Positions 35,454 to 45,468 are shown, counted from the first letter of the stretch. The stretch is DNA of 64,000 nucleotides from JBIQKZ01 sp044464765 (GCA_044464765.1 JBIQKZ010000009.1:1-64000), one strand, 5' to 3'. The notes: generated by a model not told the origin, from the sequence alone. Numbers and translations are program-made.

Positions 35454-36695
35454 ATGGATACCCAGCTCGACACACAACCCATTCCCGAACGCTTTCAGCC
35501 CAAGCTCTATCATGACCTGCTGACGCCGGATGAAACCTTGGCAATTCGCGAAGAGGTGCGCCGCTTTGCCGACACCCACATTGCTCCCGTCGCGTGGGAA
35601 ATAGGCCATTTGCCGGAGTCTGTTGAAAACTTCCCTCGCGATTTGTTTCACAAGATGGCGGACGCTGGGTTGTTCCGGATTCCCTTCGGCGCGGAAGTGG
35701 GTGGGCGGGGCTTGTCCTACCCGGCGACCGCCACGGCAATCATGATCGAAGAGCTGGCCTATTATTCAAACTCCGTTGCCGCGATTGTTGATGTGCATTG
35801 CATCCTGGCCGGCCATGCGCTTGAGCACGCCTCGCCCGAGTTGCAGAGTCGTTACCTGGCCCCCCTGCTGGCCGGCGGAAAAATAGGCAGCTTTGCCACG
35901 ACAGAGCCGGACGCCAGCACCGACTTGAGCGCCAAGGTCATGCAGACTGTAGCCGTCGCCGACGCGCAAGGCTATGTGATCAATGGCCGCAAACGGTTCA
36001 TCACAAACGCCCCCGTGGCAGATTTCGTCGTGCTCTTGTGCCTCGATGGCGAGCGCATGACGGAAATCGTTGTCGATCTTGATACCCCCGGCGTGCGCGT
36101 TGGAGAGCCCGACCTCAAGCTGGGCAATCACGGGCAGTTGACCGCCGACATCTACTTTGACAATGTACGCGTTCCGGCCGAGAACGTGATTGGCGCGCCG
36201 GGCAGCGGTTTGAAAATAGCACTGCAGACCCTAACGTACGGACGCATTGGCATTGCGGCCAGTGGTGTCGGCATGGCACAGGCCTTGTTCGACCATAGTG
36301 TGCAAAGATTGAATACACGGCGTGCGTTCGGCAAGGCGGTGGCCCAGTTCCAGCATTGGCAGTTCAAAGTGGCCGAGCGCGCGACGGAAATCGAGAACGC
36401 GCGCAATTTGTATCTGAAGGCGGCGCTTCGAATGGATGCCGGAGAAGCATTTCCAGAGCCCGAAGCGGCCATGGCCAAATGGTATGCCACGAATCTTGCG
36501 GGGGAGTTTGCGCGTGACGGCGTGCAGATCTTTGGCGGCTATGGCTTCATGAAAGAGCTGGCCGCCGACAAGTCGCGCTACCGGGTTGAGGAAATTTATC
36601 GGGATTGCAAGATTGCGGAAATTTACGAGGGCACGAACGAGATTCAGAAGCTTGTCATTGCGCGAGCGGTCTTTGGCAAGGAAGTCACGGGTTGA
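35454..36695 (+). CDS. Acyl-CoA dehydrogenase
   Basis: A FAD-dependent dehydrogenase of 413 residues, close to the standard 380-400 length. FATTEPDASTDLSAKVMQTVA corresponds to the FAD/substrate loop (cut here for brevity), and QIFGGYGFMKELAADKSRY and IYEGTNEIQKL form the C-terminal signature. The catalytic glutamate in the family precedes GTNEIQ. It lies 89 bases after the thiolase gene. A weak hairpin occupies that gap. Confidence 0.92.
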   Translation: MDTQLDTQPIPERFQPKLYHDLLTPDETLAIREEVRRFADTHIAPVAWEIGHLPESVENFPRDLFHKMADAGLFRIPFGAEVGGRGLSYPATATAIMIEELAYYSNSVAAIVDVHCILAGHALEHASPELQSRYLAPLLAGGKIGSFATTEPDASTDLSAKVMQTVAVADAQGYVINGRKRFITNAPVADFVVLLCLDGERMTEIVVDLDTPGVRVGEPDLKLGNHGQLTADIYFDNVRVPAENVIGAPGSGLKIALQTLTYGRIGIAASGVGMAQALFDHSVQRLNTRRAFGKAVAQFQHWQFKVAERATEIENARNLYLKAALRMDAGEAFPEPEAAMAKWYATNLAGEFARDGVQIFGGYGFMKELAADKSRYRVEEIYRDCKIAEIYEGTNEIQKLVIARAVFGKEVTG

Positions 36696-36761
36696 CGGCA
36701 TGGTACGCCTAGGCGACATAGCCATCGTTGTCCACACTTTGCATCGATTGTAGGAAACCCC

Positions 36762-37466
36762 ATGAACGTTCTGATCGTACACGCCCATCCCGAGCCCAAG
36801 TCCTTTTGCACGGCCCTGAAGTCAGCGGCCCTACACGAGCTTGAGCGGCAAGGGCACAGTGTTCGGGTGTCGGATCTGTATAAGATGAACTTCAATCCCG
36901 TTGCCTCGGCGTCTGATTTCCATTCAAGGCAAAACCCGGACTACTGTGTCTACGCCCTGGAGCAAAGGCATGGTGTAGCCAACAGAACGATAGCGCCAGA
37001 CATACAGGACGAACTGGAAAAGCTGCTTTGGTGCGATTTGCTGATATTGAGCTTTCCGATTTTCTGGTTCTCTACGCCAGCCATCCTGAAGGGATGGATC
37101 GACCGCGTGTTCGTATCGGGGACGGTGTACGGCGGCAAGCGTTTCTACGATCGCGGAGGGTTAAAAGGCAAGCGCGCCCTGGTCTGTTTGACGCTGGGCG
37201 GTCAGGAGCACATGTTCGACGATGATGGCGTGCATGGGCCGCTGAACATGATGCTTCGTCCCTTGCTTCAAGGGACGCTGGCCTACGCCGGAATGGGGGT
37301 GCTGGATCCTTTTGTAGGATGGCACGTGCCCTACATTTCCCAGGAGTCGCGAGAGGATATCTTGCACGGTTGGCGCCAGCGCCTTCAGACGCTGGACCAG
37401 GAGCCGTTACTTGAATTTCCAAGCCTCGATGAGTTCGATGATTCCCTGCGACGACGACCGGGTTAG
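36762..37466 (+). CDS. NAD(P)H:quinone oxidoreductase, NQO1/MdaB-like
   Basis: A flavodoxin-fold FMN/FAD enzyme of 234 residues. The N-terminal NVLIVHAHPEPKSFCTALK and SFPIFWFSTPAILKGWIDRV are typical of the two-electron quinone reductases. It may remove quinones formed from catechols. The gene follows the acyl-CoA dehydrogenase by 66 bases and ends before a strong terminator. Confidence 0.9.
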   Translation: MNVLIVHAHPEPKSFCTALKSAALHELERQGHSVRVSDLYKMNFNPVASASDFHSRQNPDYCVYALEQRHGVANRTIAPDIQDELEKLLWCDLLILSFPIFWFSTPAILKGWIDRVFVSGTVYGGKRFYDRGGLKGKRALVCLTLGGQEHMFDDDGVHGPLNMMLRPLLQGTLAYAGMGVLDPFVGWHVPYISQESREDILHGWRQRLQTLDQEPLLEFPSLDEFDDSLRRRPG

Positions 37467-37498
37467 GTGGTGGTGTACAAGCAGCCTGCGATCAGAAA

Positions 37499-37520
37499 CT
37501 TCCGGGGGGACCCCCGGAAG
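37499..37520 (+). terminator. Rho-independent terminator after the quinone reductase gene
   Basis: CTTCCGGGGG and CCCCCGGAAG form a perfect 10-base-pair stem with a two-base loop, extended by A-T pairs, followed on the plus strand by CTTTTGTT. It lies between converging genes. Confidence 0.85.
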
Positions 37521-37526
37521 CTTTTG

Positions 37527-38312
37527 TTAATCGGATGTGGAGAAATCGGCGCCGGCTGAATACCCTTCGTCGGCAAGGACGAAGCTGCCGTGCATGGCGC
37601 GTGATGCGTCGGACACCAGGAATTTGACAATGCGGGCCATGTCGTCGGCGTCTGAATAGGCCTTGCCGCTGGGGGTGCGCGCGACGATGTCCGCCAGGAC
37701 TTCTTTATAGGCGGGGTCGGTGCGCACGTATTCGTTCAGCGGCGTGGCGGTGTTGCCCGGCCCGATCGAGTTGATGTTGATGCCGTGCGGGGCGAGCTCG
37801 ATGGCAAGCGTGCGTGTCAGCATCTGTACCGCAGCCTTGGTTGCGCAATACGTGGCGAATGAACCAAACCCCATGACGGCGCAGACCGATGCAAAGTTCA
37901 CGATCTTTCCGTACTTGCGTTGCTTCATGCCGGGCGCCACGGCATTGATGGCATTCCATGTGCCTTTGAAGTTGATGTCGACCATGCGGTCGAACTCTTC
38001 CTGCGGCGTTCGGGCGACCGGCGTGGGATAGAACACGCCGGCGGCGTTGACCAGGATGTCGATCTTCCCGAAGGCTTTGGTCACGTCGTCGACCAGCGCG
38101 GCCACTTGCTGCGGGTTGCGAACATCGGCCACGAAGCCTTGGGCGCGGCCCTTCGCGGCATTCAACCGGTTGGCGACGTCGTTGGCCTTGTCCAGGCTGC
38201 TGGATGCGACGACGGCGATGGCGGCGCCTTCGGCCGCCAGGGTCGTGGCGATGGATTCCCCGATGCCCTGGGAGCCCCCGGTAATTAATGCGACTTTATC
38301 GTTAAGTTCCAC
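37527..38312 (-). CDS. SDR-family oxidoreductase
   Basis: A classical short-chain dehydrogenase of 261 residues. The cofactor loop TGGSQGIGESIA, NAAG, and the catalytic YCATK (with FASVCAVMG before it) are intact. I chose the GTG at 38312 because AAGGAG lies six bases upstream; an ATG at 38339 exists but lacks a ribosome binding site. The gene follows the GntR gene directly. The substrate is unknown. Confidence 0.9.
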   Translation of the reverse strand: MELNDKVALITGGSQGIGESIATTLAAEGAAIAVVASSSLDKANDVANRLNAAKGRAQGFVADVRNPQQVAALVDDVTKAFGKIDILVNAAGVFYPTPVARTPQEEFDRMVDINFKGTWNAINAVAPGMKQRKYGKIVNFASVCAVMGFGSFATYCATKAAVQMLTRTLAIELAPHGININSIGPGNTATPLNEYVRTDPAYKEVLADIVARTPSGKAYSDADDMARIVKFLVSDASRAMHGSFVLADEGYSAGADFSTSD

Positions 38313-38339
38313 GATGTCTCCTTGATGTTGAGCAAGCAT

Positions 38340-39104
38340 TTACTTGCCTTTGGTGCTGGTGCGGCCATCGCTGCTTTCCCGATCCTGCAGAAGCTGCTGA
38401 TAGATCCGCGCGAAACTTTGAATGTCTTTCACGAGCTCGTTGCGCGCTCGCTGTGAATCGCGCGCGGCAAGCGCTGCGCGGATCTTGGCATGCTGGCTGG
38501 CGCCGAAGTCGTGTTCCCGCATGTCGTCTCGACGACCCATGGATTTTTCAATGGAGGCCAGGTATGGGCCGCTTTGCTTCCATAAGCCTTCGATAATATG
38601 CAGGAGCTTGGGCGATTGCGCGGCCCGGTAGATGGCGAAGTGCACAGTCTGGTTGGCCTGCATGACGGCTGGATGATCCCTGCGCGAGGTGGCGGCAGCC
38701 AGCCGCTTATTGGCGGTGTCGAATTCCTTCAGGCCCCTTGCGTCGATTCGTTCCGCGGCCAGATAGGCGGCATGCCCTTCCACGGCAATCCGGGCTTCGA
38801 TCAGGGCGCTGTACTGGACCGGGTCGATAGTGGGCACCCTTAGATGCCGGTTGGGCAGGACTTCAAGCGCGCCTTCGCTGACGAGTCGGGCGGTGGCTTC
38901 GCGCACCGGCATGGGGCTGACGTTCAGCATGGCCGCCAGCCCGCGCAAGGTAACAGCTTGCCCCAGCTGGAACTCGCCGCGCCGAAGGGCTTCGCTAAGG
39001 TGGTTATAGACCTTGTCGATCAGTGTTTCGCGTTCCAGGGGAACCAGCGAGCTGGGGCGATTGGTCATGGATTTGGCCGAGGTACGTGCACGGTTTTCCT
39101 TCAC
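38340..39104 (-). CDS. GntR-family regulator (FCD subfamily)
   Basis: A 254-residue regulator with an N-terminal winged helix (KVYNHLSEALRRGEFQLGQA, NVSPMPVREATARLVSEGAL) and an all-helical FCD ligand domain with metal-binding histidines (HFAIYRAA, AHDFGASQHAKI-like segment). It diverges from the hydantoinase operon. A TGTGATCACA palindrome in the intergenic region is a candidate operator. Confidence 0.92.
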   Translation of the reverse strand: MKENRARTSAKSMTNRPSSLVPLERETLIDKVYNHLSEALRRGEFQLGQAVTLRGLAAMLNVSPMPVREATARLVSEGALEVLPNRHLRVPTIDPVQYSALIEARIAVEGHAAYLAAERIDARGLKEFDTANKRLAAATSRRDHPAVMQANQTVHFAIYRAAQSPKLLHIIEGLWKQSGPYLASIEKSMGRRDDMREHDFGASQHAKIRAALAARDSQRARNELVKDIQSFARIYQQLLQDRESSDGRTSTKGK

Positions 39105-39249
39105 ATTTATTTTGGCATGGCTTGGTGGAGTATTGCCGAGCGTTCTGTTTGGTTAATTTGCATAGGTATATAAATGCCCGAACTCACTGAACGAGGCATC
39201 AGGACATAAATGTTCTCTTCCGTTCTTCGAATTCAAATGATATAGTATT

Positions 39250-39259
39250 TGTGATCACA
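39250..39259. promoter_or_regulatory. Candidate GntR/FCD operator
   Basis: TGTGATCACA is a perfect 10-base palindrome 68 bases before the hydantoinase A start and 145 bases from the GntR start. The half-site also resembles a CRP site, so either regulator is possible. Confidence 0.45.
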
Positions 39260-39327
39260 GTCAATAGCAGTCAGTAAGGCATCAGCAGATAAGGCGTGGA
39301 AACGCTCATTCACACGAAAGAGGCTTC

Positions 39328-41394
39328 ATGAGAATCGCTGTAGATACCGGGGGCACCTTCACCGATCTCGTGGTCGAGACGGACACCGGCGAGCTCCTTA
39401 TATACAAGTCGCCAACGACGCCCGGAAAGCCGCTGGAAGGCGTGGGCGCTGCCTTGCAACTGGCGGCGCAAGGCATGGGGTTAACGCGTGGCGAGCTGCT
39501 GGAACGCGCCGCCATGTTCATTTACGGCACCACGCATGCCTTGAATGCCGTGGTTACGGGGCGAACGGCAAAGACGGCGTTGCTGGTCACGCAGGGTCAT
39601 CCCGATATTCTGGTCTTGCGTGAGGGCGGCAGGCCCGATGCTTTCGACTATTCCATTTCCACGCCCGACCCCTACATCCCGCGGTCGCTGACGTTCGAAG
39701 TGCCCGAACGCATTCTTGCCGATGGAACGGTGGCGCACCGCCTCGATGAACCGGAACTAAGGCAAATTGCCGCGTCGCTAAGCGCGGCGGGGGCGGAAGC
39801 AGTCGCCGTGTGCTTCTTGTGGGCCAACATCAATGCAGCGCACGAGCAACGCACGCGGGAGATCCTGCACGAAATGCTGCCGGGTATTCCGGTGTCGATT
39901 TCTTCCGATGTCAGCCCTTCGATTCGCGAATACCGCCGTGCGTCGGCCACCGCCATCGATGCTTCCCTGCGCCCGGCGGTAGAGGCGCACCTGATCGGCT
40001 TGCGCGACTTTCTGCGCAACGAGGGCCTGAACGGCGAGCTCTTTGTCATTACTTCCATCGGGGGCCTGGTGCAGCTTGATGCCGCGGCCGCCATGCCCAT
40101 TCAAATGCTGAACTCGGGGCCGGCCATGGCGCCCGTGTCCGGCCGCTTCTTTGCCCAGCAAGACGCTCAAAAAGAATACGCCATCGTCGCCGACACCGGG
40201 GGCACAACCTACGATGTCAGCGTCATCCGGCGCGGCAGCATTCCCATGAGCCGGCAAACCATGGTCCAGTCGCCCACCGGCTTGCACATGACGGGGTTCC
40301 CGTCCATCGATATCAAAAGCATGGGCGCGGGCGGGGGTTCCATCGCCTGGGTCGACGGGGGCGGAATGCTGCATGTAGGGCCGCAGAGCGCAGGCGCCGA
40401 TCCGGGTCCGGCTGCGTATGGCCGGGGCGCGACGGACGCCACCCTTACCGATGCCTGCCTGGTGCTTGGTTATCTGGACCCCGACTTTTTCCTGGGCGGG
40501 CTGCGGCGGCTGGATCTGCAGGCGGCCATCGATGCCGTAAAGGCCAATGTGGCGATCCCGTTGAACCTGTCTGTCGAACAGGCGGCCAGCGCCGTGGTCC
40601 GCATCGCGACGGAAAACATGGCTCTGGCCATCGAAGAGATCACTATCAACCAAGGCATCGACCCGGCAACCGCCGTACTGGTGGGCGGAGGCGGGGCGGC
40701 GGGCCTTAATTGTGCGTGGATTGCGCGGCGGATTGGCGTAGAGCAACTGGTCATCCCGCGTCTTGGGCCGGCTTTGTCGGCCGGTGGCGCCCTGATGTCC
40801 GACCTGACCGCACAATTTCGTAAAACCTGTTTCCTTCGCACAGACGCGTTCGATGCGGCTGCGGCCAACCGCACCATTGAACACCTTGTTGCACAGGCCG
40901 ACGATTTCTTTAACACCGCCAAGGTCGAAGGGGTGACGGAACTGTTGATTGAAGCCCGATATCCCGACCAGGTGTGGGAAATCGATGTGCTTCTTCCAAT
41001 CACTCGGTTCACGTCGGATGGCGATGTTCAAATGCTGGCAGAACGGTTTCACGCGGCACACGAAGAAATCTTCGGCATCAGCGATCTTGAATCGCCTGTC
41101 GAAATTGTGAACTGGTGCATCAGCGCCAGCGGGCGGATCCGGCAAGACGGTGCGTTGGCGGCGCCCGTGCTCGAGGCCGACGGCCAGAACCAGCGGGCGG
41201 CCAGTCGCAGACAAGCTTACTTCGATGACGCGGGGTATGTGGACACGTACATCTATCGGTTCGATAGCTTGCTGCCGGGCAAGTCTGTCCAGGGGCCCGC
41301 CATCATTGAATCTCCTTTCACAACCGTGGTAATCCCGCCCGACGGACAAGCCGTGCGTACCGAAGCGGGTAGCCTTCTTCTGACAATGGAGTAG
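39328..41394 (+). CDS. Hydantoinase/oxoprolinase family protein, A subunit (HyuA)
   Basis: The ATP-binding subunit of an N-methylhydantoinase/5-oxoprolinase/acetophenone-carboxylase type enzyme, 688 residues. The acetate-kinase-like phosphate loops RIAVDTGGTFTDLV (N-terminus) and VADTGGTTYDVSVI are both present, and VLVGGGGAAGLNCA lies in the second half. These enzymes couple ATP cleavage to opening of a cyclic amide or to carboxylation. It is the first gene of the operon under the GntR regulator. Confidence 0.92.
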   Translation: MRIAVDTGGTFTDLVVETDTGELLIYKSPTTPGKPLEGVGAALQLAAQGMGLTRGELLERAAMFIYGTTHALNAVVTGRTAKTALLVTQGHPDILVLREGGRPDAFDYSISTPDPYIPRSLTFEVPERILADGTVAHRLDEPELRQIAASLSAAGAEAVAVCFLWANINAAHEQRTREILHEMLPGIPVSISSDVSPSIREYRRASATAIDASLRPAVEAHLIGLRDFLRNEGLNGELFVITSIGGLVQLDAAAAMPIQMLNSGPAMAPVSGRFFAQQDAQKEYAIVADTGGTTYDVSVIRRGSIPMSRQTMVQSPTGLHMTGFPSIDIKSMGAGGGSIAWVDGGGMLHVGPQSAGADPGPAAYGRGATDATLTDACLVLGYLDPDFFLGGLRRLDLQAAIDAVKANVAIPLNLSVEQAASAVVRIATENMALAIEEITINQGIDPATAVLVGGGGAAGLNCAWIARRIGVEQLVIPRLGPALSAGGALMSDLTAQFRKTCFLRTDAFDAAAANRTIEHLVAQADDFFNTAKVEGVTELLIEARYPDQVWEIDVLLPITRFTSDGDVQMLAERFHAAHEEIFGISDLESPVEIVNWCISASGRIRQDGALAAPVLEADGQNQRAASRRQAYFDDAGYVDTYIYRFDSLLPGKSVQGPAIIESPFTTVVIPPDGQAVRTEAGSLLLTME

Positions 41395-41398
41395 CGGC

Positions 41399-43138
41399 AT
41401 GGACAAGCAAACGCGGCGCCGTACCCGAGACGGAGTGCAGATGGCGCTTGTGAACAATCGCTTGCAGGGCATTGCGCGCAAGATGGCCAATACCCTGGCG
41501 CGCACAGGCAGGTCGGGCGTGTTGAATATTGCACGAGACTTTTCCTGCTGTATTGTGTCGGCAGATGACGAGCTAGTCGCCGCGGCGGAAAGTCTACCGA
41601 TCCACGTGCTTTCAGGACCCGACCTGATGGCGGCATCCATGAAGCGCTTTCATCCCGATATGCGGCCCGGCGATGTCTTCCTGCACAACTCGCCCTATCA
41701 TGGCTGCTCGCATCCGGCGGACCACACCCTTCTAACGCCCATCTTCGACCAGGACGGCCGGCACCGCTTCACGCTGGTGGTCAAAGCCCATCAAGCCGAT
41801 TGCGGCAACTCGCAGCCCACCACTTACATGGGCACGGCCCGCGATGTCTACGAAGAAGGCGCACTGATTTTTCCCTGCATCCGCGTGCAGCGCGACGGCA
41901 AGCTGATCGACGACATTGTGCGCCTGTGCGAGATGCGGATTCGCGTGCCCGACCAATGGCGAGGCGACTTCCTGGCCATGCTCGGCGCCACGCGAATCGG
42001 CGAACGCGAATTGCTGTCGCTGGGGCAAGAGTTCGGCTGGGATGTCCTGCAAGTCAATACACAAGCCTTCCTGGATTACAGCGAAGAGCGCATGGTCGAG
42101 GCGGTCAGGAAGCTGTCGTCCGGAACGTCTACACGCTCATCCACCCACGACCCAATCCCGGGCACGCCCCCGGAGGGCATTACCGTGAATGTCACGGTCA
42201 AGGTCGATGCCGAGGCGGCCCAGATCCATGTCGACCTGACTGACAATATCGATGCCCTGCCATGCGGGTTGAATTTGTCCGAGGCATGCGCGCGCACCGC
42301 GGCCATGATAGGAATCTTCAATAGCCTGGATGCATCCGTGCCAAAGAACGCCGGGGCCTTTCGAAGGGTGCATGTGGCGTTGCGCGAAAACTGCGTGGTG
42401 GGCATTCCGATTCACCCCACGTCGTGTTCGGTGGCCACCACCAATTTGGCCGACCGTGTCACCGGCCCCGTCCAATGCGCCATGGCGGACATCTCCGAAC
42501 TGTCGGGCGCGGCCGAATGCGGGCCCTTCCAGCCGCCTTCGGTGGGCGTGGTGTCGGGCACGCGGGCCGGCGGCCGCGACCCTTATGTCAACCAGGTCTT
42601 CCTGGGGTTCACCGGCGGCGGCGCCGGGCCTCGGGCCGATGCCTGGCAGCTTATGCTGCATGCCGGCAACGGGGGGCAATGCCTGCTGGACAGCATCGAG
42701 CTCGACGAGCTGCGCATGCCCATGATGGTCCGTCAACGCCGGCTCTTGCCGGACACGGAAGGGGCGGGGACATATCGGGGCGCATCCAGCCTGCTGGTCG
42801 AGTTTGGTCCGCGAGAAGGCACCATGAATGTGGCTTACGTGTGTGATGGCGCGGCCAATCCAGCGAGCGGTGCGCGTGGCGGTGGGGCGGGGGGCGCAAC
42901 GGCCCAGCATAAGGTCGCCGCCGACGGTGCGCATGTCGAGATCCCGACCGCCGGAAGTATAACGCTCAAGCCGGGCGAGTTCGTCCATTCCATTTGCGCC
43001 GGGGGCGGCGGGTTCGGCGATCCCCGGCTACGCGATCGCGAAGCCGTCGGCAAGGACATTCGCGAAGGGTGGATTACCCGGGAACGGGCCGCCACGGTCT
43101 ATGGCTATCGTCCCGATGAAGAAGGTCCATCCAAATGA
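41399..43138 (+). CDS. Hydantoinase B/oxoprolinase family protein, B subunit (HyuB)
   Basis: The partner subunit of HyuA, 579 residues. HPDMRPGDVFLHNSPYHG, HADHTLLTPIF-like (read PADHTLLTPIF) and the glycine-rich C-terminus CAGGGGFGDPRLRDREAV are typical. It starts four bases after hyuA and overlaps the kinase gene as ATGA. HyuA and HyuB are expected to form one complex. Confidence 0.92.
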   Translation: MDKQTRRRTRDGVQMALVNNRLQGIARKMANTLARTGRSGVLNIARDFSCCIVSADDELVAAAESLPIHVLSGPDLMAASMKRFHPDMRPGDVFLHNSPYHGCSHPADHTLLTPIFDQDGRHRFTLVVKAHQADCGNSQPTTYMGTARDVYEEGALIFPCIRVQRDGKLIDDIVRLCEMRIRVPDQWRGDFLAMLGATRIGERELLSLGQEFGWDVLQVNTQAFLDYSEERMVEAVRKLSSGTSTRSSTHDPIPGTPPEGITVNVTVKVDAEAAQIHVDLTDNIDALPCGLNLSEACARTAAMIGIFNSLDASVPKNAGAFRRVHVALRENCVVGIPIHPTSCSVATTNLADRVTGPVQCAMADISELSGAAECGPFQPPSVGVVSGTRAGGRDPYVNQVFLGFTGGGAGPRADAWQLMLHAGNGGQCLLDSIELDELRMPMMVRQRRLLPDTEGAGTYRGASSLLVEFGPREGTMNVAYVCDGAANPASGARGGGAGGATAQHKVAADGAHVEIPTAGSITLKPGEFVHSICAGGGGFGDPRLRDREAVGKDIREGWITRERAATVYGYRPDEEGPSK

Positions 43139-44184
43139 GTTCGGGCGATGCCATGACGGCCCCGGTACACGATGTGCCGGTGGATGCCATTGCCGGTGTG
43201 CTGCGGGAGCATTACGGCGTTGAATGCCGGGCGCTGGAACGTCTGGGCGGTGAATGCGATCAGAACTACCGTGTTGCCGATCAAAAGGGCCGCAGCTTCC
43301 TGTGCAAGATCACGCACCCCTCGGAAGACCATGCGTCCACGCGGCAGCAAACCCAGGTGCTGGAAAGCCTGGAACAGGCGGCGCCTGATCTTCCGGTACA
43401 GCATGTTATACGCGCCCTGTCGGGTGAGCGCTGGTGCGAGCTTGTTTCGCCGGAAGGCGCCCGCACATACTTGCGGCTGTTAAGTTACCTGCCCGGCGTG
43501 CCTATGCATCAAGTTCCACCATCGCCAGGCCTGAACCGCTCGCTTGGGGGCGTACATGCTTCGTTATGCGCGGCGCTTCGCGATACGCACTTGAGCGTTC
43601 CTGACCGCACCCTTCTTTGGGACTTGGGCCAGGCGGGTCAACTGCCTGCCCTGCTGCCACATATCAACGACGAGCATATGCGCAACCTGGTAGCGCGCCG
43701 ACTCGAGGATTTCCTGCAGAACGTCTTGCCTGTGCTTGGCGGGCTGCGCCGGCAATTGATTCACAACGATCTGAATCCCCACAATATCCTGGCGGATGCG
43801 TCTACCGGGCGCGTGACGGGAATCATTGACTTCGGCGACATGGTGGAAGCGCCATTGGTCCAGGATGTCGCCATCGCGGCTTCTTATCTGTTTTCCGGCG
43901 ACGCGCCCATACAGGCTTGTGCCGAATACGTACGTGCATTCGATGTGGTGTACCCGCTTGAGCGCGACGAGATTGCCGTGCTGTTTCCCGTCATGATGGC
44001 GCGCCTTGCCATGACCGTCGTCATTACCGAGTGGCGCGCCGCCATGCATCCGGCCAACCGCAGCTACATTCTTAGAAACAATGCGCATGCGCGCGCCGGC
44101 TTGCTTCTAGGAGCCCGGCTAACCAATAGTGAAGTCCTGGCGAAGTTGCAGCCAACGGCACGCGATGCAATCGCTGGAGATTAG
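43135..44184 (+). CDS. APH-family small-molecule kinase (hydroxylysine-kinase-like)
   Basis: A 349-residue aminoglycoside-phosphotransferase-fold kinase. The catalytic loop HNDLNPHNILAD and the metal motif IIDFGDMVEAP are intact. Together with the next gene, a class III aminotransferase-fold enzyme, it resembles the kinase/phospho-lyase pair that breaks down hydroxylysine (HYKK with PHYKPL). I infer that it phosphorylates a hydroxylated amine or amino acid rather than an antibiotic. Confidence 0.8.
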   Translation: MSSGDAMTAPVHDVPVDAIAGVLREHYGVECRALERLGGECDQNYRVADQKGRSFLCKITHPSEDHASTRQQTQVLESLEQAAPDLPVQHVIRALSGERWCELVSPEGARTYLRLLSYLPGVPMHQVPPSPGLNRSLGGVHASLCAALRDTHLSVPDRTLLWDLGQAGQLPALLPHINDEHMRNLVARRLEDFLQNVLPVLGGLRRQLIHNDLNPHNILADASTGRVTGIIDFGDMVEAPLVQDVAIAASYLFSGDAPIQACAEYVRAFDVVYPLERDEIAVLFPVMMARLAMTVVITEWRAAMHPANRSYILRNNAHARAGLLLGARLTNSEVLAKLQPTARDAIAGD

Positions 44185-45454
44185 TAAATTGACTTCATCA
44201 GACAGTTCACTTCTAAAGCGCAGACACAAGGTTTTTGGACCAGCCTATCGCCTGTTCTACGACCCGCCGCTGCATGTTGCCAGCGCCGCCGGCGTATGGA
44301 TCACGGCAAGCGATGGAAAGAGGTATCTCGACGCCTACAACAACGTGGCCTCGTTGGGACACGGGCATCCCAAAGTCGTACAAGCGCTGTCGGAACAGGC
44401 GCGCACCCTGAACACCCATACCCGCTATCTGGAACCGTTGGTGGTCGCCTATGCGGAAAAGCTGCTGGCGCGCTTTCCGGCAAGCCTTGATCAATTGATG
44501 CTGACCTGCACAGGCAGCGAAGCGAACGACCTGGCCTTGCGAATTGCGCGCGCCTGCACCGGCGGCACAGGCGTGATCGTCACCCAGAATGCGTATCACG
44601 GCGTCACCACAGCCGTTGCCGAACTCTCCCCGTCTCTTGGAAAAGGCGTGCCTCTTGGTGTGCATGTGCGTGCGATCGAGCCGCCGGGCGCGAACGGCGG
44701 CGCTGACGCCGGCAGATGTTTTGCCGAGTCAGTGCAGGCCGCCATCGATGATCTGCAACGACACGGAATCAAGCTGTCCGCCATGCTGGTCGATACGGTA
44801 TTCAGCAGCGATGGGGTGCGTACGGACCCGCCGGGATTCCTGTCAGAGGCGGTTCAGGCGGTGCACAAAGCGGGGGGGCTGTTCATCGCCGACGAGGTCC
44901 AGGCGGGGTTTTGCCGAACGGGCGAGTCGTTCTGGGGCTTCCAGCGGCACCAGCTCGTGCCCGATATCGTGACGCTGGGCAAACCCATGGGCAACGGCTA
45001 CCCCGTTGCCGGCGTCGTGGCGGGAGGCGCGTTGATCGATGCCTTTGCCCAGCAAAGCCGTTACTTCAACACTTTTGCGGGCAGTGCGGTGGCGGCCGCC
45101 GTGGCGAACGCCGTGATCGATGTAATCGATGAAGAAGGGCTCGGACGTAATGCGCAACAGGTAGGGCAACGGCTAAAGGAAGGCATTGCCGGCCTGGCCC
45201 GGAACACGTCTGGGCTGGGGGCGGTGCGCGGAGCGGGCTTGTTCATCGGCGCCGATGTGCTCGATGCCCATGGCGAACCCGATGCGGCGCGCGCGGCAAA
45301 CATGGTCAACCACATGTACCGTCAAGGCGTGCTGATCAGCATGACCGGCCCCTATGCCAACGTGCTGAAAATACGCCCGCCCTTGGTATTTACTTCCGAA
45401 CACGCCGACCTGCTGATCAAGGCGCTGGGCAACGCGCTGCGCGCCACCGACTGA
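44165..45454 (+). CDS. Class III aminotransferase-fold enzyme, possible phospho-lyase
   Basis: A PLP enzyme of about 430 residues. DEVQAGFCRTG and the PLP lysine in TLGKPMGNGYPVAGVV are intact. The N-terminus KRRHKVFGPAYRLFYDPPLH matches the AGXT2L-type phospho-lyases, which remove phosphate and ammonia from phosphorylated amino alcohols. The ATG at 44165 overlaps the kinase gene by 20 bases; a TTG at 44189 with GGAG nine bases upstream is the alternative start. It is the last gene of the operon. Confidence 0.82.
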   Translation: MQSLEISKLTSSDSSLLKRRHKVFGPAYRLFYDPPLHVASAAGVWITASDGKRYLDAYNNVASLGHGHPKVVQALSEQARTLNTHTRYLEPLVVAYAEKLLARFPASLDQLMLTCTGSEANDLALRIARACTGGTGVIVTQNAYHGVTTAVAELSPSLGKGVPLGVHVRAIEPPGANGGADAGRCFAESVQAAIDDLQRHGIKLSAMLVDTVFSSDGVRTDPPGFLSEAVQAVHKAGGLFIADEVQAGFCRTGESFWGFQRHQLVPDIVTLGKPMGNGYPVAGVVAGGALIDAFAQQSRYFNTFAGSAVAAAVANAVIDVIDEEGLGRNAQQVGQRLKEGIAGLARNTSGLGAVRGAGLFIGADVLDAHGEPDAARAANMVNHMYRQGVLISMTGPYANVLKIRPPLVFTSEHADLLIKALGNALRATD

Positions 45455-45468
45455 CTGATGCGCCGCGT

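Noticed and set aside
39778..41640. 620-codon minus-strand frame opposite hydantoinase A
   Set aside because: Antisense shadow of a recognised gene in GC-rich DNA; no domain visible.
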